From NCBI GenBank assembly GCA_963732405.1, contig CAVSZG010000004.1, positions 62,001 to 126,000 of the forward strand: a stretch of 64,000 nucleotides of DNA, read 5' to 3'. The stretch comes from JAUIAI01 sp963732405. GTDB taxonomy: Bacteria > Pseudomonadota > Gammaproteobacteria > Burkholderiales > Burkholderiaceae_E. Below are positions 17,278-26,277 of this stretch, one piece after another. The notes under the pieces are model-generated. The model made no database searches. It worked only from the letters and a program-made list of their open reading frames with translations, and was not told the DNA's origin. A program made the translations under genes and the position numbers. Within the stretch, counting starts at the first letter, position 1. Each line of letters starts with the position of its first letter.

Positions 17278-19145
17278 GTGTGCCTCGAGCGCAGTCCCCG
17301 TAGGTTGGGGGTTGTGCGTATCTTCATTGAAGATGAGGGTGGGCCCCTCGGAGCCGGCTTACAGGAGCAGGCTTCAAACCACTGCAAGCTGCTTGGGTAA
17401 AGAGTCCTGGTGGTGAGCGTTGCAGCAAAAGGCGCGGCTTGGAACGTGTCAGGTACGAACCAGAGAGACGAACGCAAGTGAACCGTCGTTGTGGTGTCGA
17501 AACGAATTCAGATGACGTCGAAATCGGGTGTGAGCCGTTGACCCGGGATGAAGGTCGAGGCGAGCCTGTCGAGTGCTCGGCTGGCGTTCGGCATGAAGGC
17601 GGCGTGACTCTGGTTCAGGCTTCAATGAGGAACGAGGGAACCTGTCGCTCCGATGCGAAGGGAGACGGTCAAGCGCAGGGCCTGCGCAAGGCTCAGAGTA
17701 CCGATGCGGAGCACAGGGGCGGAGACGCTCGTAGTAGGGTTGAAGGCTCTGTAATTGAGCTGGACCAAAGGGGCGTCGTCGTCCGGCTTTGCCGCCGGCA
17801 CAACCTGAGAGGGGATGATGTCGGCTGTTGAAGCGAAATCGTTTGTAATTTCCAAGCGTGAAGTCTGGGAGGCGTACAAACGCGTGAAGGCAAATCGTGG
17901 TGCGGAAGGGGTTGACGGAGTCACGATCATCGAGTTCGATCAGAATCTGAGCAAGAACCTGTATCGAATCTGGAATCGAATGGCCTCGGGCAGCTACTTC
18001 GCGCCGCCAGTCAAACGCGTGGACATTCCCAAAGGTGATGGCTCGATGCGTTCATTGGGCATTCCGACCGTGGCAGACAGGATTGCACAGATGGTTGTCA
18101 AGCAACGGCTCGAGCCGTTGCTCGATCCGATATTTCATACGGACTCGTATGGCTATCGGCCGCGGCGCTCGGCACACGATGCCTTGCGAGTCGCGCGAAC
18201 CCGATGCTGGTCGCACGATTGGGTGCTCGATCTGGATATCAAGGGGTTCTTCGATAACATCGATCACAGCCTCATGATGCGGGCCGTTCGCAAACACACA
18301 GACTGCCGATGGATACTGCTCTATATCGAGCGGTGGCTGGAGGCGGATGTGTGTTTACCTGATGGGTCGATGCAGAAGCGTTCAAAGGGGACGCCGCAAG
18401 GGGGTGTTATCAGTCCTTTGTTGGCAAACCTGTTTCTGCACTACGCACTGGACCGATGGCTGGTCCGGAATCACCCGGACGTGTCGTTCGAGCGGTATGC
18501 GGACGACGTCATTTGCCATTGTGAGAGTCGGGCGCAGGCGGAATTACTACAGTCTGCGCTCGATGAGCGTCTGGCAGCGTGTGGTTTGCAGTTGCATCCG
18601 GAGAAGACCCGGGTTGTTTACTGCGCCGATGCAAATCGGCGCGAGGAGTTCGAATGTATTAAGTTCGATTTCCTTGGCTACACGTTCAAGCCGCGAGCGG
18701 CACTGAATCGTCGGGGAAAGCTGTTCACCAGCTTCTCCCCGGCAGTTAGCGACAAGGCGGGCAAAGCTATGCGTCGGACTATCCGAAGCTGGGGCTTGCA
18801 GCGGCTGAGTCGCTATAGTTTGGTAGAGATCGTCGGGCGCGTCAGTCGGGAAGTAGCCGGCTGGATTCGCTACTACGGCCTTTATCATCAGTCCGCTTTA
18901 GGCAAGGCGCTGCGCACACTGGATTTGCATCTGGTGAAGTGGGCGATGCGCAAGTACAAGCGTTTGCGTGGACATCTCGCGCGCGCCTGGAATTGGCTGG
19001 CCAGCTTGCGTAAACGGGCTCCCCGCCTGTTTCCACATTGGCCAGAGGGATTGCATGCGATTGGGCGATAGGAGCCGGATGAGCCGAGAGGTTCACGTCC
19101 GGTTCTGGGAGAGCGCGCGGGTGCGATTCCCGCGCGCCACTTACC
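17278..19145 (+). mobile_element. Group II intron 2, inside IS66 tnpC
   Basis: Begins GTGTG at 17278 and ends about 19144/19145 after a domain V (starting GAGCCGGATGAGCCG, 19072-19106) and a GC-rich domain VI hairpin. Comparison with copy 1 tnpC shows that removal of exactly 17278-19145 restores GGT-TG across the junction in frame. Same class as the intron at 12383. Confidence 0.92.
17815..19071 (+). CDS. ltrA: Group II intron reverse transcriptase/maturase
   Basis: A 418-residue RT/maturase with YADD (ERYADDVICHC), QGGVISP and a C-terminal maturase domain ending in RLFPHW; no HNH domain. Closely similar in layout to the protein at 12944 but clearly diverged. GAGAGGGG precedes the two adjacent ATGs (17815 and 17818). 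Confidence 0.93.
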   Translation: MMSAVEAKSFVISKREVWEAYKRVKANRGAEGVDGVTIIEFDQNLSKNLYRIWNRMASGSYFAPPVKRVDIPKGDGSMRSLGIPTVADRIAQMVVKQRLEPLLDPIFHTDSYGYRPRRSAHDALRVARTRCWSHDWVLDLDIKGFFDNIDHSLMMRAVRKHTDCRWILLYIERWLEADVCLPDGSMQKRSKGTPQGGVISPLLANLFLHYALDRWLVRNHPDVSFERYADDVICHCESRAQAELLQSALDERLAACGLQLHPEKTRVVYCADANRREEFECIKFDFLGYTFKPRAALNRRGKLFTSFSPAVSDKAGKAMRRTIRSWGLQRLSRYSLVEIVGRVSREVAGWIRYYGLYHQSALGKALRTLDLHLVKWAMRKYKRLRGHLARAWNWLASLRKRAPRLFPHWPEGLHAIGR

Positions 19146-20119
19146 TGCCTCTGGCGCGCTTCGAGAAGGTGCTGGCTCGCCATGGCGTGTCGATGAGCCG
19201 CCAGACGCTGGCGCGCTGGGTGATTGCAGCGGCCAAGGTGCTGCAGCCGGTGTTCAACCTGCTGCGCGACCAATTGTTTGAGGGCAACATCCTGCACATG
19301 GATGAGACGTCGGTTCAGGTGCTCAAGGAACCGGGCCGGGCCGCAACCGACAAGAGCTACATGTGGGTGCAGACCGGAGGCCCTCCCGACAAACCGGTGG
19401 TCATCTACGACTACAACCGCAGTCGAAGCGGTGAAATACCCATGAATCTGGTTGCCGGCTTCCAGGGCTTCCTGATGACTGACGGCTACGAGGGCTACAA
19501 CGCGCTGGCCCGCAGCCAGGGCGTTGAGCACCAGGTATGCTGGGCGCATTGCCGCCGAGGCTTCATCGAGGCGCAGCGGATTCAACCCAAGGGCAAGACC
19601 GGGCGGGCCGATGAAGCCATCCGGCAGATCCGAAATCTGTATCGCATCGAGCGCGAGCTGAAGAACGCCAGCGTGACGGAACGCTTCTTCGGTCGGCGCA
19701 ACCGCAGCGTGCCCGTTCTGAAAGAGATGCGCCTTTGGCTGGACAAGGCGTTGCCTGCCGTGACGCCCAAGTCGGCGCTGGGCAAAGCGCTGGCGTACAT
19801 GGACAAGTACTGGCCCAAGCTGATTCGCTACGTGGAATGGGGCGACACACCGATCGATAACAACCGCGCTGAAAACGCGATTCGCCCATTTGTTGTTGGC
19901 AGACGGGCATGGTTGTTCAGCGATACACCGGCCGGGGCCGATTCCAGCGCATTGATTTATTCGCTCGTCGAAACCGCCAAGGCCAACCAACTTGAGCCCA
20001 GCGCCTGGCTCGAATACCTGCTGCGCAACGTCCCCGCCGCCACATCGGTCGAAGCCATCGAAGCCATGTTGCCCTGGAATCTGCATCCCGGAACACTACC
20101 GCGCATCATCAAGAAGTGA
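19146..20119 (+). CDS. tnpC: IS66 transposase TnpC, 3' exon (copy 2)
   Basis: The remainder of the transposase: catalytic segment with HMDETSVQVL (Asp), TDGYEGYN (Asp) and DNNRAENAIRPF (Glu), then the C-terminal IS66_C region ending PRIIKK. It is complete, so a correctly spliced mRNA could give an active transposase. Confidence 0.9.
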
Positions 20120-20147
20120 CAACCCTGTGGATCGTGGATCGCTTACA

Positions 20148-20193
20148 CTTATCTCTCAGGTTTGGTTGTTCAAACAAGTGGGTCCACCTCTCA
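20148..20193 (-). mobile_element. Detached IS3 left-end fragment
   Basis: Read leftward it matches the left end of the IS3 element at 9239 (TGAGAGGTGGACCCACTTGT and onward through the GAGAGATAAG segment) but is only about 46 bases long. It abuts the IS66 right end at 20146, indicating a past rearrangement between these elements. Confidence 0.75.
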
Positions 20194-20328
20194 GCACGCT
20201 TCGCAGCAGTGCGACGCGCGGCTCTCTGGACCATGGTGACTCCTCGATAAATGAGCGAGGTCTCATTTTGACCGCCGAATCATCAGGCGACAAGCACGTG
20301 CCGAATCGACCGTATAGAACATTCGCGG

Positions 20329-21507
20329 CTAGCTGGGAGCAGGCAACTTCACGGGAAGGCGCTGATCATCATTAGCGCCTCTTGCGTATGCGATAAAGTG
20401 TTCTGGCCAGCTGGGTGAGCGACCCATCGGCTCCGGATAAAAAACAACTGTATCGCTACTACGCCAAGGAGCAAATCGCCTCTCTCGCTCAGCGGTGCCA
20501 AACCAAGGTATGTTTATCTCTCTCCCAAGTAGCCAAGAGTAGATCTGGTCATAGTTCCAATCGAAATCCCACTTATCAGATCCGTCTGGCTGCCGTCGGT
20601 ATCCAGATGCGAGAGCGACCCACGGGGTCACTCGGTCTATCCCTCTTTCATTTGCGCGGGCAACCGTCCTGCGCATGGTCTCGCGAGTTATTTCTATTTC
20701 AGGAACTCGGTAGAGGGAGCAAGAGTAGCCATCACCGCGTTCATCAAGCGTGAAGTATGGCGAGTCTGCCCATCCCGAGTTTGACGTACCTGGGGCCACG
20801 CCCCCGCGGGAATACCAGCACACCTTGCATAAGGGAAATTGTCTTCGGACGAGGTCGAACGCTATGTCATATTTCCTAGTAATGGCCCTATTCCACTTTG
20901 GATCGTCAGGCTTCACATGAAAACGCTCGCTATCGAATAGAGCTGCGTCGACAGTGAGATCGACCTTAAATCGGTCAGCTGCCTCCCGTATCTCAGTCGC
21001 CAATTCCGCAAAGGCACGCTCCATCTCCTTCGCTTCTCTGCCTTCAAGTTGGCTGTCGTTCAGTGGCGACTGAGTGGGGGGGTACGATTGATGCCAAGGT
21101 GAGTAGTTAATCGCCAAGCAAACCCTCGTCGTTGTGCCTTCACTTTTGCCCAGTCTTGCGACTGCGCGTATTGCGGCGTTGACAATTTCAGCGTTTAGTC
21201 TCTTACCTTGCTTGACGTAAGGATCTCCTGGCAACGTGATGCCGCCAGTTATCCGAATAAATTCTGAGGTGATCGCCTCTGGCAATCTCGTCCAGTCAGA
21301 AGGCCACGAGTAATGTACTTTCGGAAGGGCCTTTAGCTCTGATAATGCGCCGGCAATCGCACAGCTGCGGGCTTCTTGGGTGGCGGTTCGAGTTGATGTA
21401 GGTTGTTTGCCAGCCAATGCAGTTCGACCGCCGATGCTTCCCGCCGAGCCAGCGACTATACCGGATACAATACCTCGCCGCCTATGGTTTGGTAAGCCAG
21501 ATTTCAT
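20329..21507 (-). CDS. Secreted hypothetical protein with Tat-like signal
   Basis: A 392-residue protein; I start at 21507 because further upstream the same frame runs through an IS66 relic and gives an artificial 497-residue reading frame. The N-terminus NHRRRGIVSGIVAGSAGSIG resembles a twin-arginine signal. The body (WPSDWTRLPEAITSEFIRIT, later ASGYRRQPDGSDKWDFDW and WFGTAERERRFAPWR) is rich in aromatic and acidic residues as in glycoside-hydrolase-like barrels, but I recognise no family. It is stranded between IS66 remnants within the O-antigen locus. Function unknown. Confidence 0.65.
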   Translation of the reverse strand: MKSGLPNHRRRGIVSGIVAGSAGSIGGRTALAGKQPTSTRTATQEARSCAIAGALSELKALPKVHYSWPSDWTRLPEAITSEFIRITGGITLPGDPYVKQGKRLNAEIVNAAIRAVARLGKSEGTTTRVCLAINYSPWHQSYPPTQSPLNDSQLEGREAKEMERAFAELATEIREAADRFKVDLTVDAALFDSERFHVKPDDPKWNRAITRKYDIAFDLVRRQFPLCKVCWYSRGGVAPGTSNSGWADSPYFTLDERGDGYSCSLYRVPEIEITRETMRRTVARANERGIDRVTPWVALASGYRRQPDGSDKWDFDWNYDQIYSWLLGREINIPWFGTAERERRFAPWRSSDTVVFYPEPMGRSPSWPEHFIAYARGANDDQRLPVKLPAPS

Positions 21508-21557
21508 TTCGGATGACCTTTTTAAAATTTCCGCGCGCCGGTTAAGTTCGACTGATC

Positions 21558-21812
21558 GTATGCGATCCTTGACCCCCAGGGCTGTCACCTCTTGACGATG
21601 TGCGGTAGTGTTCCGGGATGCAGATTCCTGGGCAACATGGCTTCGGTGGCTTCGACCGATGTGGCGGCGGGCACGTTGCGCAGCAGGTATTCGAGCCAGG
21701 CGCTGGGCTCCCGTTGAATGGCCTTGGCGGTTTCGACGAGCGAATAAATCAATGCGCTGGAATCGGCCTCGGCCCGTGTATCGCTGAACAGCCATGTTCG
21801 ACGCCCAACAAC
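21558..21812 (-). mobile_element. IS66 relic (terminal repeat and tnpC 3' end)
   Basis: Starts with the IS66 repeat GTATGCGATCC at 21558 and codes leftward for ~75 C-terminal tnpC residues, more diverged than the other copies (LFSDTRAEADSS, PHIVKR). Similarity stops near CCCAACAACCA at about 21812. This is the fourth IS66 end in the window. Confidence 0.8.
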
Positions 21813-22000
21813 CAGTCCCCAAATATTATGCCCATATCGGGCAAGAAGTTGTCGTGCAATATCGATGGCCTCCGCAATTTGGCCGTAAGGTTCGACGGTT
21901 CTATGGCGAACAACGGGCCAATGGTGCTGTCGTCCATATCGAGCTCGCTCCCGGTGTCGTGAGCAGGTGGCCTGATTACGCCGAAAACGAAGTGGCCTGA
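21794..22000 (+). pseudogene. Possible transposon accessory fragment
   Basis: A 68-codon frame whose middle (WPPQFGRKVRRFYGEQRANG, then VVHIELAPGVV) reads like the short accessory proteins next to some integrase-type transposases, from memory only. The N-terminal codons overlap the IS66 relic, so this is at best a fragment. From 22001 to 22360 I see only short overlapping frames and no recognisable gene. Confidence 0.3.
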
Positions 22001-22360
22001 TTACGGTGAGAGATGACACCCGCATCGCGCATCGCCCAAACCGCTGCTGAAGCGGCACAATCGCCCCGTCCTGCTGGGGGAGTTTGGGATGCCATGGGGG
22101 CTGTCGGGCTGATCAAACCGCGCCACAACCTGCTTGCCCAACAGGTCATCAAAGGCAATTTCACCGATCGTGGTATCGTTTTACGTAGGAAGGTCTTCTG
22201 TCTGGGTGAAGGTTGCTTCGTAGCTCCCTTCAATCGCAGCTCAAGGCCTTTCTCCTGTTCTGGATCAGAATGTTCGTGAAACTTCCGGGTCAATCTACGC
22301 CCTCACTCACGTCAATTTGCCCAGATTCACTTTTGTACGCTTCGAGGCTTAAGGCCGACA

Positions 22361-23620
22361 ATGCATGATCGACTCGTTTGGCTAATAGTACTGTCCAGCT
22401 TTTCCTATCCCGTTACCACAGTCGCACTACTTTCAGTTGGGGTTGACACCGCGGGTGCGAACTTCGTCCTGAAGGGCATTTACGCAACGTTCTATCTCAC
22501 CCTTGTTCTTCAGGCGCAATCACTTCGACTCAGCAGGGGCGCACTCAAGTTCATTCTCTTCTTTTTCCTTATCTACGGAATCAGACTCATCGTCGACATC
22601 TTGATATTCGATATCTACATAGTTGGGTATCAAGGTTACCAAATTCTTCTCTATTTTTTTGGATTAACGCTTCTTCCCGTGGTGGCTCTCGCGGCGAATG
22701 CGGAAGCCCTGAATGCTCGAATAATCCTTGCGGGTGTCAATCGCGCCCTCATTGCCTGCAATGTCGCCGTAGCGATTTACGCCCTTACGTTTGGCGCTTC
22801 AACACAACCCGCGGTCTTGTCCGGCCGCTTTGAGATTGAAGGAGGTGTACATGGCACAGCAGTTCTCAGCCCACTTACTGTAAGTGTAATCGGTGCCATG
22901 TTGATAGCCGCAGCCGCAGGCAAGCTAGCCCTACTTCCACGCACCAATGCAGCTACCACCACCTTGTATGCGGTGTCGCTTGGCATAGGAACCCTCAACT
23001 TGTTTCTAGGCGCTTCAAGGGGACCAACGATCGGCGTTCTAGTTATGCTGCTGTTCCTTGCAGCAATGGTCTACGCAACCAAATCGGAATCACCAGGCCG
23101 CGCATCAAAGTTCTTTCTGGTTGCCTTCAGCGCATTTGGCGCGATTGCGTACTCCGTGTCTTCAATGGACACATCACGCTACTATCTCATCGAACGCATA
23201 GGGATTCTTTTTGGTTCGCGCGAATCACTGGGTCCGCAGGAGCTTCGTTGGGAAATATACCGAACAGCGCTTGAGGATTTTTTGCGTTCGCCACTATTTG
23301 GCGAGCATTTTGTTGTATCCGGATTCAACTACTATCCGCACAATATACCGCTTGAGGTATTGATGTCTACCGGGTTACTCGGCTGCGCGGTATTTTTGCT
23401 GGCCAGCCGGCAGTTGATTCTTTCGCTTTACTTCATTGTCGCCGGAGCTGTACCTAAAGAAGCGATGATACTGACCCTAGTCAGCCTCCTATACCTTGTG
23501 CTGGGAATGTCGTCAGGATCGATTCATTCGCTGCCCGAGTTTTGGATCTGTTTCGCCCTAGTCACCCTTCTAGGGAACTCTGGGCGCCGGGATCGGAGAA
23601 CTAGGATCAGGCGGATCTAG
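22361..23620 (+). CDS. wzy: O-antigen polymerase/ligase family membrane protein (Wzy-like)
   Basis: A 419-residue protein with about ten to twelve hydrophobic spans and a large periplasmic loop carrying the pattern FNYYPHNIPLEVLMSTGLLG, the H-N-x-hydrophobic-E-G signature of the Wzy/WaaL superfamily. In an O-antigen locus with a Wzx-like flippase a polymerase is expected, so Wzy is favoured over the WaaL ligase, but sequence alone cannot separate them. Located between IS66 and IS5 relics, it has lost any operon partners. Confidence 0.75.
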   Translation: MHDRLVWLIVLSSFSYPVTTVALLSVGVDTAGANFVLKGIYATFYLTLVLQAQSLRLSRGALKFILFFFLIYGIRLIVDILIFDIYIVGYQGYQILLYFFGLTLLPVVALAANAEALNARIILAGVNRALIACNVAVAIYALTFGASTQPAVLSGRFEIEGGVHGTAVLSPLTVSVIGAMLIAAAAGKLALLPRTNAATTTLYAVSLGIGTLNLFLGASRGPTIGVLVMLLFLAAMVYATKSESPGRASKFFLVAFSAFGAIAYSVSSMDTSRYYLIERIGILFGSRESLGPQELRWEIYRTALEDFLRSPLFGEHFVVSGFNYYPHNIPLEVLMSTGLLGCAVFLLASRQLILSLYFIVAGAVPKEAMILTLVSLLYLVLGMSSGSIHSLPEFWICFALVTLLGNSGRRDRRTRIRRI

Positions 23621-23626
23621 GGCGCG

Positions 23627-24229
23627 TCAAGGAAAGTCCGCGCAACCGAATAGATAGCAGATGACAGACCGTAAACAATGGCATTTCGTCAAGAATTGAT
23701 CAGGTTTCGGCCCGGTTCGATCGAAAAATCGATCACTCTTCGCTTCTTTTCCTTGATGCAGGCGGACTGCTCCCAAGACCGAATGCCGAACGAGAAAAAT
23801 GTTCGCCAACGCTGCCGTGACGTACACCCGATTGGCGTTCTTGGCCATCCCACGGTAGCGCACTTTGCCGAACCCGAACACCCGCTTGATCACGCCGATC
23901 GAATGTTCAACTGTAACCGACTGGCGATGCTTTCAATTACCCACATCATTTCATAGTTCTACGATACATTCATCTGAATTTGCTTGATATGCGTTTCGTG
24001 AAGTCCTTGGCCTTGGGGCCCGGCCCCGGGCGCGGATTTCCTCGCCCTGGCTCTTGTAAGCCTGATCGCCGTAGACACGCGTTTCGTGGCGACGCAGCAG
24101 CTGGCCCAATACCTTGTTATCGGCCGTGTTGGACGGGGTCGCTGCGACCGAGTGCACCGCAGATTCCAGAGCAACGCGCAATGATTTCCCTGATTCATTC
24201 GATTTCCCGCGAGTTCGACGCCGGATCAA
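23627..24229 (-). pseudogene. IS5-family transposase relic
   Basis: Two leftward frames hold eroded parts of an IS5 transposase: RVYGDQAYKSQGEEIRARA upstream (about 24050-24110) and IKRVFGFGKVRYRGMAKNAN downstream (23800-23893), with frameshifts between. It is closely related to the copy at 30448, sharing long nearly identical DNA (for example 23700-23900 versus 30470-30670). From 24230 to 24444 I see nothing. Confidence 0.75.
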
Positions 24230-24444
24230 TCAGTGCCAATTCGCACGCCGGATTGCGGCAGAGCGTGCGAAGCGACAACCGTATTCGAATATATGGAGGC
24301 AGATTGCAATAGAATCCGCCATTACAGTGCAATCGGCTAAATCAGCCCGAGCGCATTTCGGGCTCTTCCGTTCGCTTAACCAAGTGTCCGCTGTTTGCGG
24401 GGAACATCATCCCTCACCTTTACCCCATCACTGCACGCCGGGTA

Positions 24445-25587
24445 CTAGCTGTAATGCCCGAGCGATCGACCAGAAACACTTTTGATCAACGCTTGAAACC
24501 GCTTCATACGATCGTACAACTTGTTCCAATTGGCGTAGTCCTCATGACGACGGAGCGGCGCCTCTATATACGCCTGAAGTTCCTCTTCAGGAATTTCCAA
24601 TTTCGTAGCGATGTAATGAAAATCTTGTCGAAGTTCATCAGGGTCGTACAACGGCATCTCAATTTCGCGAAGGGCTTGCTCTCTACTAATCTGCTGGCTT
24701 AAAATTCGACTTGACAGATGTGGTCGACGCTTGTCATAGCCAAAACGTACTGGCAAATAGTAGTTTTGAAAGAATTTTGTGAAAATCGATTCGCTGTGCT
24801 TCCGGCCATAATCCTTATACCCGGTTTTGGTCTTGAGCTCGCTTATTGCGCATTCGCGCGAATACGGAAGAAAGTTCAAGGGCCTTACAACCCTCATTCG
24901 ACGAATATAGGGATAGTAAATATAGTATTCGAAAAAGCCTATAGTCTTGAAGTCACGTAGCGTACCTGTTCCATGCGCCCTGTAAATAGCCCGCAAGTTC
25001 ACTTCATCCATCGCACCATGATGCCAAGATGAGGGCAAAACCGATTCGGTCGCAATATTGCCCCCATTCAGAACAAAGCGAACATTTTCCTTAACTGCGA
25101 AGTGATAAAGAGTCGCAAAGAAGCCGTGATCTTGCACAGCATCTTGATTGGGAACGCCAGCCTTCAAGTAGGCCAGCTGCAAGTCCCTGACCTCCCTCCA
25201 GTTCAAGACTTCTGTAAAAAGTTCGAAATTGCAATACTCAACAACACGCTCAATATTACTAACCGCTGCCTCGCTATTCCATCCTGCGTCAACGTGAAAG
25301 ACTAAAGGACGCAATCCAAATTCCTTCGCTACCAATGCCAGATATGAACTGTCGACCCCGCCGCTAAGACCGAGTAGACAGTCAAATGGCTTTCTTTTTC
25401 CTGCGATCCGTAACTGCGCAAATCGCTGCTCAAGAAAATCTCGACCTTTTTGATTGGGCATCCATTGAGGCCTCCAGAAAGCATCGAAGTGAAGACAGTG
25501 ATTGCAAACGCCGCTAGCGTCGAAGGATATGTTGCGATCAGAAGTATCCATGATACATCGACAGCAAATGCGATAGTTTATGGTCAT
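24445..25587 (-). CDS. Second N-acetyl sugar amidotransferase (WbpG/PseA family)
   Basis: A 380-residue homologue of the WbpG protein at 4218, with the same paired cysteines (CCRC, CNHC), PP-loop SGGVDSS and the region LNGGNIATESV. Start at 25587 (MTINYRICCRC) matches the family; an ATG at 25668 adds 27 unconserved residues. No hisH or hisF genes adjoin it, so it either borrows the subunits encoded at 5365-6725 or acts on its own, as some PseA-like enzymes are thought to. It is convergent with the Wzy gene across IS relics. Confidence 0.87.
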   Translation of the reverse strand: MTINYRICCRCIMDTSDRNISFDASGVCNHCLHFDAFWRPQWMPNQKGRDFLEQRFAQLRIAGKRKPFDCLLGLSGGVDSSYLALVAKEFGLRPLVFHVDAGWNSEAAVSNIERVVEYCNFELFTEVLNWREVRDLQLAYLKAGVPNQDAVQDHGFFATLYHFAVKENVRFVLNGGNIATESVLPSSWHHGAMDEVNLRAIYRAHGTGTLRDFKTIGFFEYYIYYPYIRRMRVVRPLNFLPYSRECAISELKTKTGYKDYGRKHSESIFTKFFQNYYLPVRFGYDKRRPHLSSRILSQQISREQALREIEMPLYDPDELRQDFHYIATKLEIPEEELQAYIEAPLRRHEDYANWNKLYDRMKRFQALIKSVSGRSLGHYS

Positions 25588-25682
25588 AGACGCATCCGTG
25601 GATTCATTGGTTTGCTTGGGAACTTGATGTCTATTTGAATGTAGGTACTGAATTCGACGTAAATACATGACAATGGAAGTGC

Positions 25683-25892
25683 AGTTTGCTGCTTGGCGTA
25701 CCCCAAGAGATACTCGACTGGATTCAGTTTCGGCGCGTCGCCAGGAAATGGTTCAAGCACGATGTCATTCACCTGTGCCTTGACGAAGTTCGGCTGCTGG
25801 TCTCGGCAACGCTCGATCGACTTCGTCATTACGCTTACTGCCTTACTCTCAAAGGGAAGTCGTTCCGCACCCCCAAACAGGCACCGACGCAA
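25683..25892 (-). pseudogene. IS630-family transposase C-terminal fragment
   Basis: Encodes NDIVLEPFPGDAPKLNPVEYLLGYAKQ, the conserved region around the catalytic Glu of IS630 transposases. The rest is missing. A near twin is at about 28220-28290. Confidence 0.7.
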
Positions 25893-26064
25893 TCAAAAAA
25901 CGCTCTTGCGAAAGCCGCTGAATCAAGCAATTCTTGACCCTCTCAAGACGCCCGATTCACCACACATAACTGCCTGCAATAAGCCGGTCCATGACACCAG
26001 ACGCCCGAGCGGCGCAGTCGCTCATGCATAGGCGGTTCACGACCGCGGCCCCTGCAACCCTTGG

Positions 26065-26209
26065 GACAGAATAGCATTTGGGCCTACGACTTCGTGTTCT
26101 ACAGTGCCGCCAATGGTCAGCAGATCAGATACCTGACTGTAATCGACGAGTACACGCGTGAGGCGCTTGCAATTGACGTTACGAAAAACATCCGGTCCTC
26201 CATCTCGTG
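26065..26209 (+). pseudogene. IS3-type OrfB internal fragment
   Basis: Frame reading NSIWAYDFVFYSAANGQQ, then TVIDEYTREALAIDV, ending at TGA 26207-26209: the first catalytic Asp region of an IS3-family OrfB, unlike the element at 9383. Only ~48 codons remain. The flanking 25893-26064 shows nothing recognisable. Confidence 0.7.
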
Positions 26210-26277
26210 ATGTTGTGACTCGCACACGAATTTCGGACAATATTTATTGGACGGACTCTTTTGCCTTCCGAGAGCTC

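Larger units (their letters stand above)
15783..20146 (+). mobile_element. IS66-family element copy 2, carrying a group II intron
   Basis: Left repeat GTACGCGATCCATGATCCAC at 15783 and its near-complement ending GCTTAC at 20146. Genes tnpA, tnpB and tnpC read rightward; tnpC is split by a group II intron. No 8-bp duplication joins the flanks: CGCCCAGT of istA on the left and an IS3 end on the right, so one side was rearranged after insertion. Without the intron it is about 2.5 kb, a normal IS66 size. Confidence 0.9.

Noticed and set aside
21508..21822. N-terminal extension of the exported protein to 497 residues
   Set aside because: The extra codons translate an IS66 terminus out of frame; the signal peptide begins at 21507.
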